A stretch of DNA of 64,000 bases, taken from contig JBKDKX010000006.1 in the NCBI GenBank assembly GCA_046344715.1, positions 106,876-170,875 of the forward strand. Reading direction: 5' to 3'. Positions 34,348-44,118 of the stretch are shown here, one piece after another (position 1 is the first letter of the stretch; each line of letters begins with the position of its first letter). The notes below the pieces were generated by a model. That model was not told the origin of the DNA. It saw nothing but the letters and a program-made list of their open reading frames with translations, and did no database searches. The position numbers and the translations under genes were made by a program. Origin of the DNA: CAZAQK01 sp046344715. Lineage in GTDB: Bacteria; Pseudomonadota; Alphaproteobacteria; Rickettsiales; SXRF01.

Positions 34348-35046
34348 ATGGAAACGCTGATTTTCGCATTCGCACGCGCGCTGCGCTCATTGTTCGCCCC
34401 CGGGATGATACGGGTGTTTTGTTATTCCGTGCTGCTTACCATCGTGGTGTTGTGCGTATTCTGGGTAGGTGCCAGTAACATACTGGTGTGGCTTTTTGAC
34501 CGTCCGGCGGCAGAAAATCTGCCATTTGACATTATGCCGCTGATTATCACAGGAGCCACCGGCATTCTCGCATGGTTTTTATTTCCAGGTATCATGCCGG
34601 TGATTGTGAATTTCTTTGATGATAAAATTGCCAATATCATCGAGAGACAGGATTATCCACATAGCCAACCCATCGCCAATCCGGCCTTCTGGCCGGAATT
34701 CTGGCACGATGCAAAGTTTTCACTCACCGTACTTGGCATCAACCTGCTAGTTTTACCGCTATATTTAATCCCTGTTATTAACGCGATATTGTTTTACTGG
34801 CTGAATGGCTATCTGCTTGGCAAGGAATTCTTTATCATGACGGCACGCCGCCACATCCCGCTCATCGAGGCCAAAAAACTCTGGGGCACGCAAAGCCGCA
34901 CTATCACGGTTGCTGGCATTGCGCTTACTTTTATGGCTACCCTGCCTGTATTCAACCTGTTTGCACCCTTCTGGGGCATCGCAGTGATGACGCATATCTA
35001 CCACCGGAACAAACAAGGCGTAGAAATATTGCCACCTTATAGATAA
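34348..35046 (+). CDS. EI24 domain-containing membrane protein
   Basis: The 232-residue inner-membrane protein has about four hydrophobic segments (25-48, 68-90, 130-158, 188-215). The family calls it EI24/CysZ-like, based on the LNGYLLGKEFF segment and on its position after purF-SDR in alphaproteobacteria. A sulfate-transport role as for CysZ is not established here. AAAGGA precedes the ATG. Confidence 0.8.
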   Translation: METLIFAFARALRSLFAPGMIRVFCYSVLLTIVVLCVFWVGASNILVWLFDRPAAENLPFDIMPLIITGATGILAWFLFPGIMPVIVNFFDDKIANIIERQDYPHSQPIANPAFWPEFWHDAKFSLTVLGINLLVLPLYLIPVINAILFYWLNGYLLGKEFFIMTARRHIPLIEAKKLWGTQSRTITVAGIALTFMATLPVFNLFAPFWGIAVMTHIYHRNKQGVEILPPYR

Positions 35047-35061
35047 CATTGGGAGTTATTC

Positions 35062-35742
35062 ATGAACAAATATCTGGTTATCATACCCCTTATACTCACA
35101 GCATGTGCAGGTGAAGATTTCAGCGCAGATTTACTTGCCGGTACAGGACATAATGGCGGAAAATTGGCAGAGAATAAATTTGAAATATCAGCACATGGAC
35201 CAGATCTTCTCAAAGCAAAAGAATATTTTGAGAAGAAGGCAACACAACTTTGTAATAACAAACCGTACCAGATAAAAGGTTCTGCCCTGCAAAGTTACAG
35301 CAGCCGCGAATATGGCGGCACACCTGGTTATTTCATAACCGTTCCGCATAAAATTATGCAGGGTGTTGTACTATGTGAAGGGTATCAGCCTTCCGCTAAA
35401 ACGCGCTATACAGTTGGAGAGGTAAAATCCAGTGTACAAGCGCCTTCCATATTCAATAAATACATAAAAGAGGAATTGGAATTCGAGCTTGCAAAGCACG
35501 ATATGCTGGCGGATTCAGCAGGCGCAAATACTATCAACATCACGGTAACTGGCTATAAAGCACCTCCAATAGCCGCTGAATTACTCTTTGGTAATTTAGC
35601 GCCTCATGCACTCACAACTCAGGTTAATGTAAACGGATCACCGATATCAGTAACAACTGAAGAAGGCTTAGGTGACGAGGCAAGTTACGTTAATTTCAGC
35701 AGTGAACATGCCAAAAATATAGTTAAACAAATGAATAACTAA
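35062..35742 (+). CDS. Predicted lipoprotein, unknown family
   Basis: The 226-residue precursor has a short signal peptide with lipobox LTAC (about 12-15). The mature protein has a central strand-helix-strand segment (FEISAHGPDLLKAKEYFEKKATQLC) reminiscent of small alphaproteobacterial lipoproteins such as the CC0125 type, in which an envelope domain follows a similar pattern. GGGAG lies just before the ATG. It is convergent with icd, 2 nt apart, leaving no room for a separate terminator. Confidence 0.65.
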   Translation: MNKYLVIIPLILTACAGEDFSADLLAGTGHNGGKLAENKFEISAHGPDLLKAKEYFEKKATQLCNNKPYQIKGSALQSYSSREYGGTPGYFITVPHKIMQGVVLCEGYQPSAKTRYTVGEVKSSVQAPSIFNKYIKEELEFELAKHDMLADSAGANTINITVTGYKAPPIAAELLFGNLAPHALTTQVNVNGSPISVTTEEGLGDEASYVNFSSEHAKNIVKQMNN

Positions 35743-35744
35743 TT

Positions 35745-36968
35745 CTAAGCAGCCTTCCGCATTGCGTCTTTCAGTCCTGCATCCAGCTTATCTAAGAACT
35801 GCGTGGTAGTAAGCCACTGCTGCTTGTCAGAGATGAGTGTAGCGAGATCTTTAGTCATGAAGCCCGCCTCTACCGTATCCACGCACACTTTTTCCAACAA
35901 CTCAGCGAATGCTTTTACATCCGGCGTGTTGTCGAACTTTGCGCGGTAAGAAAGCCCGCGCGTCCACGCGAAAATGGAAGCAATCGGGTTCGTGGAGGTT
36001 TCCTTGCCCTTCTGGTGCTCGCGGTAATGTCGAGTCACCGTGCCGTGCGCCGCTTCTGCTTCGATCGTGTTGCCATCCGGTGTCATTAGCACGGAGGTCA
36101 TAAGCCCTAGTGAGCCAAAGCCCTGTGCCACGGTATCCGACTGCACGTCGCCATCATAATTCTTACACGCCCACACAAAACCACCAGACCATTTAAGCGC
36201 CATGGCCACCATGTCATCAATCAGTCGGTGCTCGTAAGTTAGCTTTGCTTTTTCAAACTGTGTTTTGAATTCCTTGTCGTACACTTCCTGAAAGATGTCC
36301 TTGAAACGGCCATCATAGACTTTCAGGATGGTATTCTTGGTAGAAAGGAATACCGGATAATTGCGCATCAGCCCGTAATTCAGGCAAGCGCGCGCGAATC
36401 CCCGGATGGATTCATCAAGGTTATACATACCCATCGCCACGCCCGCTTCCTTGAATTCAAACACTTCATGGGTGATGGGAGCACTGCCGTCCTTCGGCGT
36501 GAAGGTCATGGTAAGTTTGCCAGCCGATGGAATTTTGAAATCAGTGGCGCGATATTGATCGCCGAAGGCATGTCGACCAATCACAATTGGCTGGGTCCAG
36601 CCAGGTACTAGGCGCGGCACGTTCTTACAGATGATGGGTTCGCGAAACACCGTACCGTCCAGAATATTGCGGATCGTACCGTTGGGAGATTTCCACATTT
36701 TCTTGAGATTAAACTCTTTCACGCGCTCTTCATCCGGCGTAATGGTGGCGCATTTCACGCCCACGCCATATTTTTTGATGGCCTCACCGGCTTCGATAGT
36801 GATTTTATCTTCGGTTTCATCGCGCTTCTGCACCGAGAGGTCATAATATTTCAAATCCACATCGAGATACGGCAGTATTAGCTTTTCCTTGATGAACGCC
36901 CAGATAATGCGCGTCATCTCGTCACCATCAATTTCAACGATGGGGGTTTTTACTTTGATTTTGGACAT
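35745..36968 (-). CDS. icd: NADP-dependent isocitrate dehydrogenase
   Basis: This TCA-cycle enzyme forms 2-oxoglutarate and NADPH. The 407 residues begin MSKIKVKTPIVEIDGDEMTR, the hallmark of the eukaryote-like homodimeric subfamily that is usual in alphaproteobacteria. Substrate residues lie in KSPNGTIRN (about 95-103), and the cofactor region in EAAHGTVTRHY. A GGAG site just before 36968 favours this ATG over one 30 nt upstream. Confidence 0.96.
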   Translation of the reverse strand: MSKIKVKTPIVEIDGDEMTRIIWAFIKEKLILPYLDVDLKYYDLSVQKRDETEDKITIEAGEAIKKYGVGVKCATITPDEERVKEFNLKKMWKSPNGTIRNILDGTVFREPIICKNVPRLVPGWTQPIVIGRHAFGDQYRATDFKIPSAGKLTMTFTPKDGSAPITHEVFEFKEAGVAMGMYNLDESIRGFARACLNYGLMRNYPVFLSTKNTILKVYDGRFKDIFQEVYDKEFKTQFEKAKLTYEHRLIDDMVAMALKWSGGFVWACKNYDGDVQSDTVAQGFGSLGLMTSVLMTPDGNTIEAEAAHGTVTRHYREHQKGKETSTNPIASIFAWTRGLSYRAKFDNTPDVKAFAELLEKVCVDTVEAGFMTKDLATLISDKQQWLTTTQFLDKLDAGLKDAMRKAA

Positions 36969-37038
36969 ACTATCTCCTATTTTTCCTATCATTAGCATAT
37001 ATCCTGCGGGGAAAAATGCAAATGCCGCGTGTCGCGGC

Positions 37039-38436
37039 CTAATTTCTGGCGCGACTGATGCGAACTATCAACGGATGGCGAAGTTTCAGCGAAATCCCGG
37101 GCTTCATGCAGTTACCAACTTTGTTGAGCGCCACTACATCAAACCACGGCAGTAATTTTGCAACCACGGTACGCGCTTCCATATCTACAAAACTGTGGCC
37201 GCTGCATTTGCGCGGCCCCAGCGAAAAGGGGAAATATATACCTGGATCAATGGATTTTTCAGCATCACCCAGAAAACGCTCTGGAATGAAGCTGTTCGGC
37301 TCGCTCCACCATTTTGGATTGCGGTGCATTGTAATATGTGGCACTGCGATAACCGTGCCACGCGGAACCTTTAAATCACCAAACTGGTCATCCTCTATTG
37401 CCTGCCTGCCTGCCAGCCAGAAGGGTGGGTATAGACGCATGGTTTCCTTCAACACCACAGACAGATAGTTCATTTCCTGAAGCATGTCATAGGTCAACGC
37501 AGCACTATCTGGCATAGCAAGACATGGGGCACAGCTAATGATATCTTCGCGCAGTTTTTGTTTAATGGCGGCATGATCATCTAGCGCGTACCATATCCAC
37601 TGCATCATGATAGAAGTGCTCTCAAAACCAGCAAAAACCATGGTTACTGCGTGGTCGCGTATATCCTTATCAGCAAAATATTCAGGGTTTTCTTGTTGCG
37701 CCTTCATGAGTAGGGCTAGGAAATTTTTAGGATCATGAAGCCCTTGCTTCTTGTATTTTTCGGTTAATTGCAGTAATTGCGCATCAATGTAACTCAATGC
37801 GCGGCGAAAACGAAAATACGATGGTGCACACATATATTTTCGCATGTCAATTTTGGGGAAAATCCGTAAATTCCTCAGATATTCTATCAGAACCGAATAT
37901 GCGCTATGCAGGTCTTGTACCGTTTTGTCGTCAATATCCTTGCCGAAGATAGTTTTAAGGATAACTTCGGTTGTTATCTTTGCCATTTCTTCGGTGATAT
38001 TAATATCTATGCTGCCATGCTCGGTGAGTTTCAGCCACTTGTTCTTATATTTTTCGCTTACTTCATTTACGATATCAAAATAATCGTGGCTGATGCGTTC
38101 ACGGCTGAACATCGGCTGGACTTTCGGGCGATCTCTGCGCCATTTCTCGCCATTACTTACCAGTATCCCTTGGCCGATTGCTGATTCAAACCGTATGTAG
38201 GCATCGCTTTTCCGGTAATTCTTATGATTATCAACTAAAACATGCCTGACCAAATCAGGATGGTTAAGCAGCAATGTGCGCTGCCCCATGATTTTAACGG
38301 CTATAATATCGCCATCCTGCCTTGAGTGTTCCATCACTGCACCAATGCTGTCACGAATAATAGGAATCGCAAGCCCTATGAAAGGCAATCCCTTAAGTTC
38401 AACTACCTTATAGTCTGTTTTTTGCGCTTCCTGCAT
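37039..38436 (-). CDS. Cytochrome P450
   Basis: A heme monooxygenase of 465 residues. The I-helix oxygen-binding motif is AGFESTS (about 270), the K-helix ExxR is in LKETMRLYPP, and the heme loop is FSLGPRKCSGHSF with the thiolate cysteine near residue 420. The overall look (ETMRLYPPFW, IPERF) is that of the CYP4/CYP102-like group, often fatty-acid or lipid hydroxylases. No redox partner gene is adjacent. It is divergent from the flavoprotein gene and may share its 79-bp promoter region. Confidence 0.93.
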   Translation of the reverse strand: MQEAQKTDYKVVELKGLPFIGLAIPIIRDSIGAVMEHSRQDGDIIAVKIMGQRTLLLNHPDLVRHVLVDNHKNYRKSDAYIRFESAIGQGILVSNGEKWRRDRPKVQPMFSRERISHDYFDIVNEVSEKYKNKWLKLTEHGSIDINITEEMAKITTEVILKTIFGKDIDDKTVQDLHSAYSVLIEYLRNLRIFPKIDMRKYMCAPSYFRFRRALSYIDAQLLQLTEKYKKQGLHDPKNFLALLMKAQQENPEYFADKDIRDHAVTMVFAGFESTSIMMQWIWYALDDHAAIKQKLREDIISCAPCLAMPDSAALTYDMLQEMNYLSVVLKETMRLYPPFWLAGRQAIEDDQFGDLKVPRGTVIAVPHITMHRNPKWWSEPNSFIPERFLGDAEKSIDPGIYFPFSLGPRKCSGHSFVDMEARTVVAKLLPWFDVVALNKVGNCMKPGISLKLRHPLIVRISRARN

Positions 38437-38515
38437 AATCAGAAATGACTGTTATATCCAACTAAGTTATATATTATATTACAGGTGTTTATAGCAATAT
38501 GTTCAGGGTAAGTAA

Positions 38516-40075
38516 ATGAGCCAGTCGAAAGAGTGCATCAGCCGATGGAAAACACTGCTGCCTGAAGGAAGAGTGTTGCCCGAAGCAAGGCTTACAGATT
38601 ACCAGCAGAACTGCCTAGGGGTAACTAGGCGTATCGTTACCGCAATTCAGCCACAAACTGAAGCAGAGATTGTAAGTATTATTAACATTGCCAACCAGTA
38701 TCAGCTTCCAGTGTACACTATCAGCACAGGTCATAACTGGGGTTATGGTACCAGTCTGCCCGCAGCTGATGATTGCGCAATACTGGATCTTTCGCGCATG
38801 AACAAAATTCTTGCTATGGATGTCGAATTGGGTCTGATTACACTGGAGCCTGGCGTAACTCAGCAGCAACTATATGATTATCTCCAACAACATAGACTGA
38901 ATTACTATGTACCCACCACCGGCGCAGGGCCTTCCGCAAGCATCGTAGGTAATGCTCTTGAGCGCGGATTTGGCATGGCACCGGAAGAGGATCATTTCCG
39001 TGCTGTGACATCTATTCGCGCTGTACTCGCAGATGGCAGCATCTATATATCACAACTTGCAGCAATCGGCGCAACGCAGGCAGGCGTATGGAAATGGGGA
39101 ACAGGCCCTTATCTTGATGGCCTGTTCAGCCAGTCCAATATGGGAATTGTGACGTCCATGCAGATTTCACTGGCAACAAAACCGGAACATACTGAATTAT
39201 TTGTATTCACCTTGAAGAAACGTCAGGCGATAGAAGAATTTATTTCACCTACGCGGCATTTGTTACGTGATGTACCTGGCAACATTGGCAGCATGAAATT
39301 TTTTAACAATACCTACCAAAAATTACTTTCCGGTGCGGATGTCCGTAATGGGCTACTGCGAGAAGCAGAATGGACAGGTTTTGGGCTATTTAGATCAACA
39401 CACAGCATGGCCTCTTCTATACGCAAACAAATAGGCCAGCGACTAAAGCCATATTGCAGCCGTATTATTTTTACAAACGACAACAGGCTAAAAGTACTCA
39501 AACATGCAGCAGGTTTTGTAGGGGGAAGTAAAGGACATTTCATTCGTAGTCAGATTGAACAGGGGCAATATCTGCTGGATCTGGCAAACGGCATTCCCCG
39601 CTCTAATGCCATGCGTATTCTGTATCAACATATTCCATCCCCTCAAGATTTTAATACTGATCCGATTAAAAATGGCGTGGGTCTTATCTGGTATCCACCA
39701 ATTATTCCCCTCACGAGCGATCATGTGAGAGAATGCGTAGATATGGTCGGCACTATCTTATCAAAGTATTATTTTCCTCCGGCCATATTATTCACGTCAG
39801 CTAACGAAAAATGTGCGATTGGGGCAATCCCTATAATCTATAAAAAACCGGAAGAGGCAGAAAATGCCATGCGCTGTTATGATGAGTTAGTAAGTCAGGG
39901 AAACCGTATCGGTTGCCCACCTTACAGGCTAAACGTGGAGGCTATGAAACATCTACCATCACAACTAGATTCAGGATACCAGACAGTTGCAAAGTCAATC
40001 AAACAAGCTCTTGATCCAAAATATATTCTCTCACCTGGAAGATACGATCACGGCCAAAAAACTAATAAATCCTAG
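38516..40075 (+). CDS. FAD-dependent oxidoreductase, VAO / 4-cresol dehydrogenase type
   Basis: The 519-residue protein has the FAD_binding_4 domain with the pyrophosphate-binding segment YTISTGHNWGYG (about 62-73) and TGAGPSASIVGNALERG (about 135-151). The second half fits the substrate-binding cap of vanillyl-alcohol oxidase relatives. A phenolic or alcohol substrate is possible by family; nothing in the sequence fixes it. CAGGGTAAG precedes the ATG. Its stop overlaps that of the convergent TonB receptor by 4 nt (CTAG). Confidence 0.87.
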   Translation: MSQSKECISRWKTLLPEGRVLPEARLTDYQQNCLGVTRRIVTAIQPQTEAEIVSIINIANQYQLPVYTISTGHNWGYGTSLPAADDCAILDLSRMNKILAMDVELGLITLEPGVTQQQLYDYLQQHRLNYYVPTTGAGPSASIVGNALERGFGMAPEEDHFRAVTSIRAVLADGSIYISQLAAIGATQAGVWKWGTGPYLDGLFSQSNMGIVTSMQISLATKPEHTELFVFTLKKRQAIEEFISPTRHLLRDVPGNIGSMKFFNNTYQKLLSGADVRNGLLREAEWTGFGLFRSTHSMASSIRKQIGQRLKPYCSRIIFTNDNRLKVLKHAAGFVGGSKGHFIRSQIEQGQYLLDLANGIPRSNAMRILYQHIPSPQDFNTDPIKNGVGLIWYPPIIPLTSDHVRECVDMVGTILSKYYFPPAILFTSANEKCAIGAIPIIYKKPEEAENAMRCYDELVSQGNRIGCPPYRLNVEAMKHLPSQLDSGYQTVAKSIKQALDPKYILSPGRYDHGQKTNKS

Positions 40076-42123
40076 AAATTTGCGGTGAGCGTGACATAAA
40101 AGCTTCTTCCTATCTCGGTTGGAGAGATATATGTGAATGGTATAAATTCTTGATGCCGGTCATCAAACAGATTCTGTCCAACAAGGCTTACTTCCATACC
40201 ATCCTGTATTAGATAAGAAATGCGCGTATCAAAGCGCTGATAGCCATTGATATTGGCACGCCCCTTCAGATCATCATTCAGATATAACATATTGGTCATT
40301 TCCAGCCCATCTCCAAAAGAATAGGTAGAGAAAATATTGAACATATGCTTAGGCTGCTTGCCTATGACGGAATAAAAATCTGTCTCGTCTTTCTGATCAA
40401 TCGTCAGCCCAAGATAACTGTATGCACCAGCTAGCTGCCAATCGTTGGAAACATTCCATTTCCCTGACACTTCCAGACCATAAGAATGCCCTGTCTTGCT
40501 GTTTGCCGTGGTAAGCGGCCATAAGAGGTATGTGCCCATGTTTACAGGATCGCCAAACCGGCCATTGAACAACTTGTCATAGTCATTATAGAAAACCGCA
40601 ACATCCACAGAAGATGTTTTGGTAGGCTGAATACGATATCCCATTTCGTACGCGGTCAGCTCTTCTGAATCAACTGCATCCAGACCTCTGGCAGCAACCA
40701 GCGTTGGAATGCCTGCGAAGAAAGGAGCACTGCCAGGAGGTAAAATTGCAAGACTTAGATGGCCATCATCCGTAAAACGGCTGGGCGTATGCACCGCGCG
40801 TGATACCGATGCCCAGACCGTCTGGTCTTCATCCGGCAGCCATGAAATGCGCGCGCTTGGCTGAATTTCCACGCCTGTGTAATCATTATGCTCAAACTTG
40901 GATCCAAGCGTCAGAAACACTTCTTTCTCATAGAGCGGCATTTTATCCTGCACGAACGCATTAAATAAATTGTCGCTGCGGCGCTGTGGTGTGAGTGCGT
41001 ATTGCTCAGATGCCGGCGAATTCTCACTGCGTATCAGGCGATATCCCGTACCCCACACCACCTCATGATTTTCCCAGCGTGTCCATACGTGCTGGAAGTC
41101 TATGTCCAGCGTGCCGGTAGTATCATTAAAGAAAGCGGTTTTTCTGGCGGCATTATCCACATACATCTGGAGCGATGCCTGTGAATCCTCGGCAAATTCC
41201 TCTTCCCACCGCCCCAGCAGGTTAAATCCATTCGCCCTAACACCCTCAGACTGCCTTGCATAGCCCGCAGCACCCAATTCAGGAAATGTAAATCCCGTGT
41301 TTGCGTCCATGTAGTAAATATCACCTTGCACGGTCAGGCTGCGTGAATCCGTAATCTGTGAATCACTACGGAATCCTGCCTGACTGCGTTTCCAGGAATC
41401 TCCGGCATTCGCGCCTGTCACCGTTTGTTCGGAATCATAGGCACTCTGCTTGGCATACATGCGTACATAGCCTTTTTCACCCATCTGTGTACCATAACGC
41501 CCACCCACAATACCATCCACCTGCGTACCGAAAGCCGCCGTTGCTAGGCCACCTTCCGTATCTTCCGTATGTTTAGTGATGATGTTAATTACACCATTTA
41601 CTGCATTAGCTCCCCACAGCGTTGCCCCTGGGCCACGAATAACCTCGATGCGATCAATATCTTCAAGCATCGTATCCTGCATGTCCCAGATCACGCCAGA
41701 AAACAGCGGTGAATAAACGGTGCGGCCATCAATCAGCACCAGCAGCTTGTTGGAGAACTGGTCGTTAAACCCGCGCGATGTCACTGTCCAACCGTGAGAT
41801 CCAGATTTAGTCACCGTAATACCCGGCACCATGCGCAGCACTTCCGGAATCACAGTAGCACCTGAACGCTTGATATCATCTTGCGTGATTACAAAAATGG
41901 CCGCCGCCGCCTCGGTTTCTTTTTCTGCTCGCTTGGATACAGAGGTTACCTCAAGCTCGGTAAGCTCCTTGAGTGACATATTTAGGAGATCTTTTGTGGT
42001 ATATTTTGCTTTCGCGGCATGGGAAACCGCAGGAATGCCTGCAACTAGCACGGATGCGACCATGCCAACAAATGCCTTGGATATATCTGAGTACCGCTGG
42101 CTATTCTTATTTAATAGCGACAT
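40072..42123 (-). CDS. TonB-dependent outer-membrane receptor
   Basis: The 683-residue protein has a signal peptide (about 1-36, ending SHA), then the segment DLLNMSLKELTELEVTSVSK typical of one receptor subfamily. A plug domain (about 65-175) follows with IEVIRGPGATLWGANAVNGV, then a 22-strand barrel ending in a C-terminal phenylalanine. It imports a large ligand such as a metal chelate, cobalamin or another scarce compound; which one is unknown. No TonB/ExbBD gene is close by. Confidence 0.92.
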   Translation of the reverse strand: MSLLNKNSQRYSDISKAFVGMVASVLVAGIPAVSHAAKAKYTTKDLLNMSLKELTELEVTSVSKRAEKETEAAAAIFVITQDDIKRSGATVIPEVLRMVPGITVTKSGSHGWTVTSRGFNDQFSNKLLVLIDGRTVYSPLFSGVIWDMQDTMLEDIDRIEVIRGPGATLWGANAVNGVINIITKHTEDTEGGLATAAFGTQVDGIVGGRYGTQMGEKGYVRMYAKQSAYDSEQTVTGANAGDSWKRSQAGFRSDSQITDSRSLTVQGDIYYMDANTGFTFPELGAAGYARQSEGVRANGFNLLGRWEEEFAEDSQASLQMYVDNAARKTAFFNDTTGTLDIDFQHVWTRWENHEVVWGTGYRLIRSENSPASEQYALTPQRRSDNLFNAFVQDKMPLYEKEVFLTLGSKFEHNDYTGVEIQPSARISWLPDEDQTVWASVSRAVHTPSRFTDDGHLSLAILPPGSAPFFAGIPTLVAARGLDAVDSEELTAYEMGYRIQPTKTSSVDVAVFYNDYDKLFNGRFGDPVNMGTYLLWPLTTANSKTGHSYGLEVSGKWNVSNDWQLAGAYSYLGLTIDQKDETDFYSVIGKQPKHMFNIFSTYSFGDGLEMTNMLYLNDDLKGRANINGYQRFDTRISYLIQDGMEVSLVGQNLFDDRHQEFIPFTYISPTEIGRSFYVTLTANF

Positions 42124-42207
42124 ACTTCTCCCAACGCCATTAGATGTTTCACCTAATGCATTAGAAGAATTTGTTTAATAATGAATTAATACAACGATTA
42201 AAACGTT

Positions 42208-42990
42208 TTATGCACGTTCAACAAGGTAAAGCCCTGAATTTTCCTGCTGCGCAGGCATAAATACCTTCCTTGGCTCGTAGAATCCTTTGACATCAACAGG
42301 TTCCCTGTCGTGCGATACCTCTAGTAAATGACTGAGCTGTGATTCTGTGATATACCACTTAATATCCGGATGTATCGGGTTTTCCGGCACTTGTACATCC
42401 ATGCGTATCTTGGTGGTTTTTACACCAAATCCATTTGCCACCAAACGCCAGTTTCGCGCAAGCGGCAGTGTTGATTTTGCAAAGAGGAAATGTATCTTTG
42501 CGTTAATCACCTTCTCGTACATGATGCTACAGAGATTGTAGAAAATATTATCATCGCTTCCGCTGTCTTCCATTACAGCAAAACGGGATATCTCACCATG
42601 TCTGAAAAGCTTTAACGGATATTCTGGAAATTTATCACGCAGATGGAAATCTTTGCCCTCCATCGGTAAATCCCAATTTTCTTCTGGGTCACGGATAGTA
42701 AGCCTGCATCCACCAAGACAGAGCTTACCACGCCTTGCAATCAATATATGACTCACCTTATCGTATATATCTTCTTCACCACTGAAAAGATCGGTATTGA
42801 ACATCTTGCGATACATCGCCTCACGCAACACAAAATACTGGTGCAGCAGGGCGCGATCATCGGTGAATTCGTACACTATCGGTTCATTACCGCCATATGC
42901 GTTCGCCAGACGATTGACCATGGTTGCCTGAACGGTTTCAAGGAACGTGTTGGGTTTTGAGTTATCGCTATGTATGGTAGGCTTGGTCAC
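42208..42990 (-). CDS. LuxI-superfamily acyl synthase (autoinducer or N-acyl amino acid type)
   Basis: The 260-residue protein shows the LuxI-fold signature: LREAMYRKMF with Arg56, an E-x-D-x-Y-D motif at 72-77, GGCRL with Arg96, and EISRFAV with Glu133 and Arg136. These match autoinducer synthase catalytic positions, which use acyl-ACP and an amine. It is longer than typical LuxI, so FeeM-type N-acyl amino acid synthases and the exosortase-associated acyltransferase family are real alternatives. GTG start with AAAGAGGA upstream. No luxR gene lies near; P450, flavoprotein and TonB receptor genes follow. Confidence 0.75.
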   Translation of the reverse strand: MTKPTIHSDNSKPNTFLETVQATMVNRLANAYGGNEPIVYEFTDDRALLHQYFVLREAMYRKMFNTDLFSGEEDIYDKVSHILIARRGKLCLGGCRLTIRDPEENWDLPMEGKDFHLRDKFPEYPLKLFRHGEISRFAVMEDSGSDDNIFYNLCSIMYEKVINAKIHFLFAKSTLPLARNWRLVANGFGVKTTKIRMDVQVPENPIHPDIKWYITESQLSHLLEVSHDREPVDVKGFYEPRKVFMPAQQENSGLYLVERA

Positions 42991-43574
42991 GGCAGTTAAT
43001 CCTCTTTATTGAAATTAACCATTTATTAGCAATTTATCCACAGGTCAATAGGAATTTTTTGCCTATATATCGCTATTCTATCACCTCCAGCCTGTGCATG
43101 TCTTCTCCAACTTGCTTGATATTATCGAATTTTGACAAATTGTGACTTTCCGGCAACTCATCATAGGTAAGGGGCTGCCTGTGGATATAGCGTGGCTTAT
43201 CCACAAATGCGCTCAACTGCTCACGCGGGAGTGCCCATAAAACGGGGTTTTTTCACGTTTCAGGTATAGTTTCTGTATCCGCTTGCTCACCGCCGTGCCC
43301 TGATGCTGAACCGGTAGAGCCGTAAAAATCATCTGCGATTCTAAAACGTCAATCTCAATACATGTCAGATGAGGGAAGTCATCCACACACTGCGTTATAT
43401 TATCTTACGATGTACGCTGCCGCACCTATGCAACAATCGCCCCCTGCAATACAAACCATGCTGTAACGTTAGGTTTGTAGATACGATCCGTTCTGTGCAC
43501 AACAACGCCAAACTATTGTTGTATATCGGCAGTTATTCACCAAATCACGCAGATAAATCAACCAGCTCTTGCAA
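42991..43574. other. Gene-free spacer with DnaA-box-like sites
   Basis: No credible gene is seen on either strand. The spacer holds two perfect TTATCCACA boxes (43034-43042, 43197-43205) and four single-mismatch boxes (43180-43188 and 43494-43502 reverse; 43379-43387 and 43533-43541 forward). GTGGATA (43181-43187) and TATCCAC (43198-43204) also form an inverted pair. It could be a DnaA-regulated promoter region or a replication-related site; the LuxI-like gene reads out of its left edge. Confidence 0.5.
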
Positions 43575-44102
43575 TTATTTGGTTTCCACGAGTGTTTTCA
43601 AGTTAGCAAGCCCCTTCTCAAACTGTTCACCCACCATTTTTTCACAGTCAAAAATCAGGCTTGCCAATTTGCCCATGAAGTTGTTTTTGCCGTACATACT
43701 CCACGTCACCTCTGTCTGGCCGCTAACATCCTTGAAAGAAAATTCAGCAGTGCTCTGCCCTGCCATAGGTTCTTTAAAATCCATATCGAAACGAATACGA
43801 TCGGGACGGCTTTCGGCAATCGTCATACTGCCAACACCTACATCCATGTTGCCCGCCCAGCTCATTTTTGCGCCGACACCTGCATCGGGCCCTTCAAAAT
43901 TACTGGTGGCGTTAGGATCGAGCTTTTCCCATGGTGACCATGCTTTCCAGTTTTGCAGATTATTCACCTGTGCAAATATTTCGCTGGCCGGAGCATTCAT
44001 AGTAGCAGAACGACTTACCTTAAATTCATCTGGCTGCTGGGATGCAACCATAGCAACCGCCGCAATAATAAAAACTACACCGAGCAGAAGTTTCTTAAGC
44101 AT
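43575..44102 (-). CDS. SRPBCC-family protein, membrane-anchored
   Basis: The 175-residue protein has an N-terminal hydrophobic segment (about 4-22), either a signal peptide or an anchor, followed by a START-like SRPBCC domain: ATMNAPASEIFAQVNNLQNWKAWSPWEK at its start, TWSMYGKNNFMGKL near its end. Such domains bind hydrophobic ligands. AAAGGAC stands before the ATG. It follows the PaiB-like gene by 16 nt and is probably cotranscribed. Confidence 0.82.
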   Translation of the reverse strand: MLKKLLLGVVFIIAAVAMVASQQPDEFKVSRSATMNAPASEIFAQVNNLQNWKAWSPWEKLDPNATSNFEGPDAGVGAKMSWAGNMDVGVGSMTIAESRPDRIRFDMDFKEPMAGQSTAEFSFKDVSGQTEVTWSMYGKNNFMGKLASLIFDCEKMVGEQFEKGLANLKTLVETK

Positions 44103-44118
44103 ATACTGTCCTTTTTAT

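Noticed and set aside
37039..42990. Reading the accessory cluster as a siderophore locus
   Set aside because: A TonB receptor alone is not enough; there are no NRPS, IucA/C-type synthetase or Fur-box-like sites that I can recognise.
43215..43340. Possible small RNA (SRP RNA, 6S or tmRNA) in the long spacer
   Set aside because: None of the conserved cores of these RNAs could be found on either strand, and no clear promoter-terminator pair delimits a transcript.
42991..43574. The spacer as the chromosomal origin oriC
   Set aside because: If replication began here, rpoBC and the ribosomal protein genes to the right would be transcribed against the fork. The usual origin neighbours are also absent. 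Kept only as a DnaA-box cluster.
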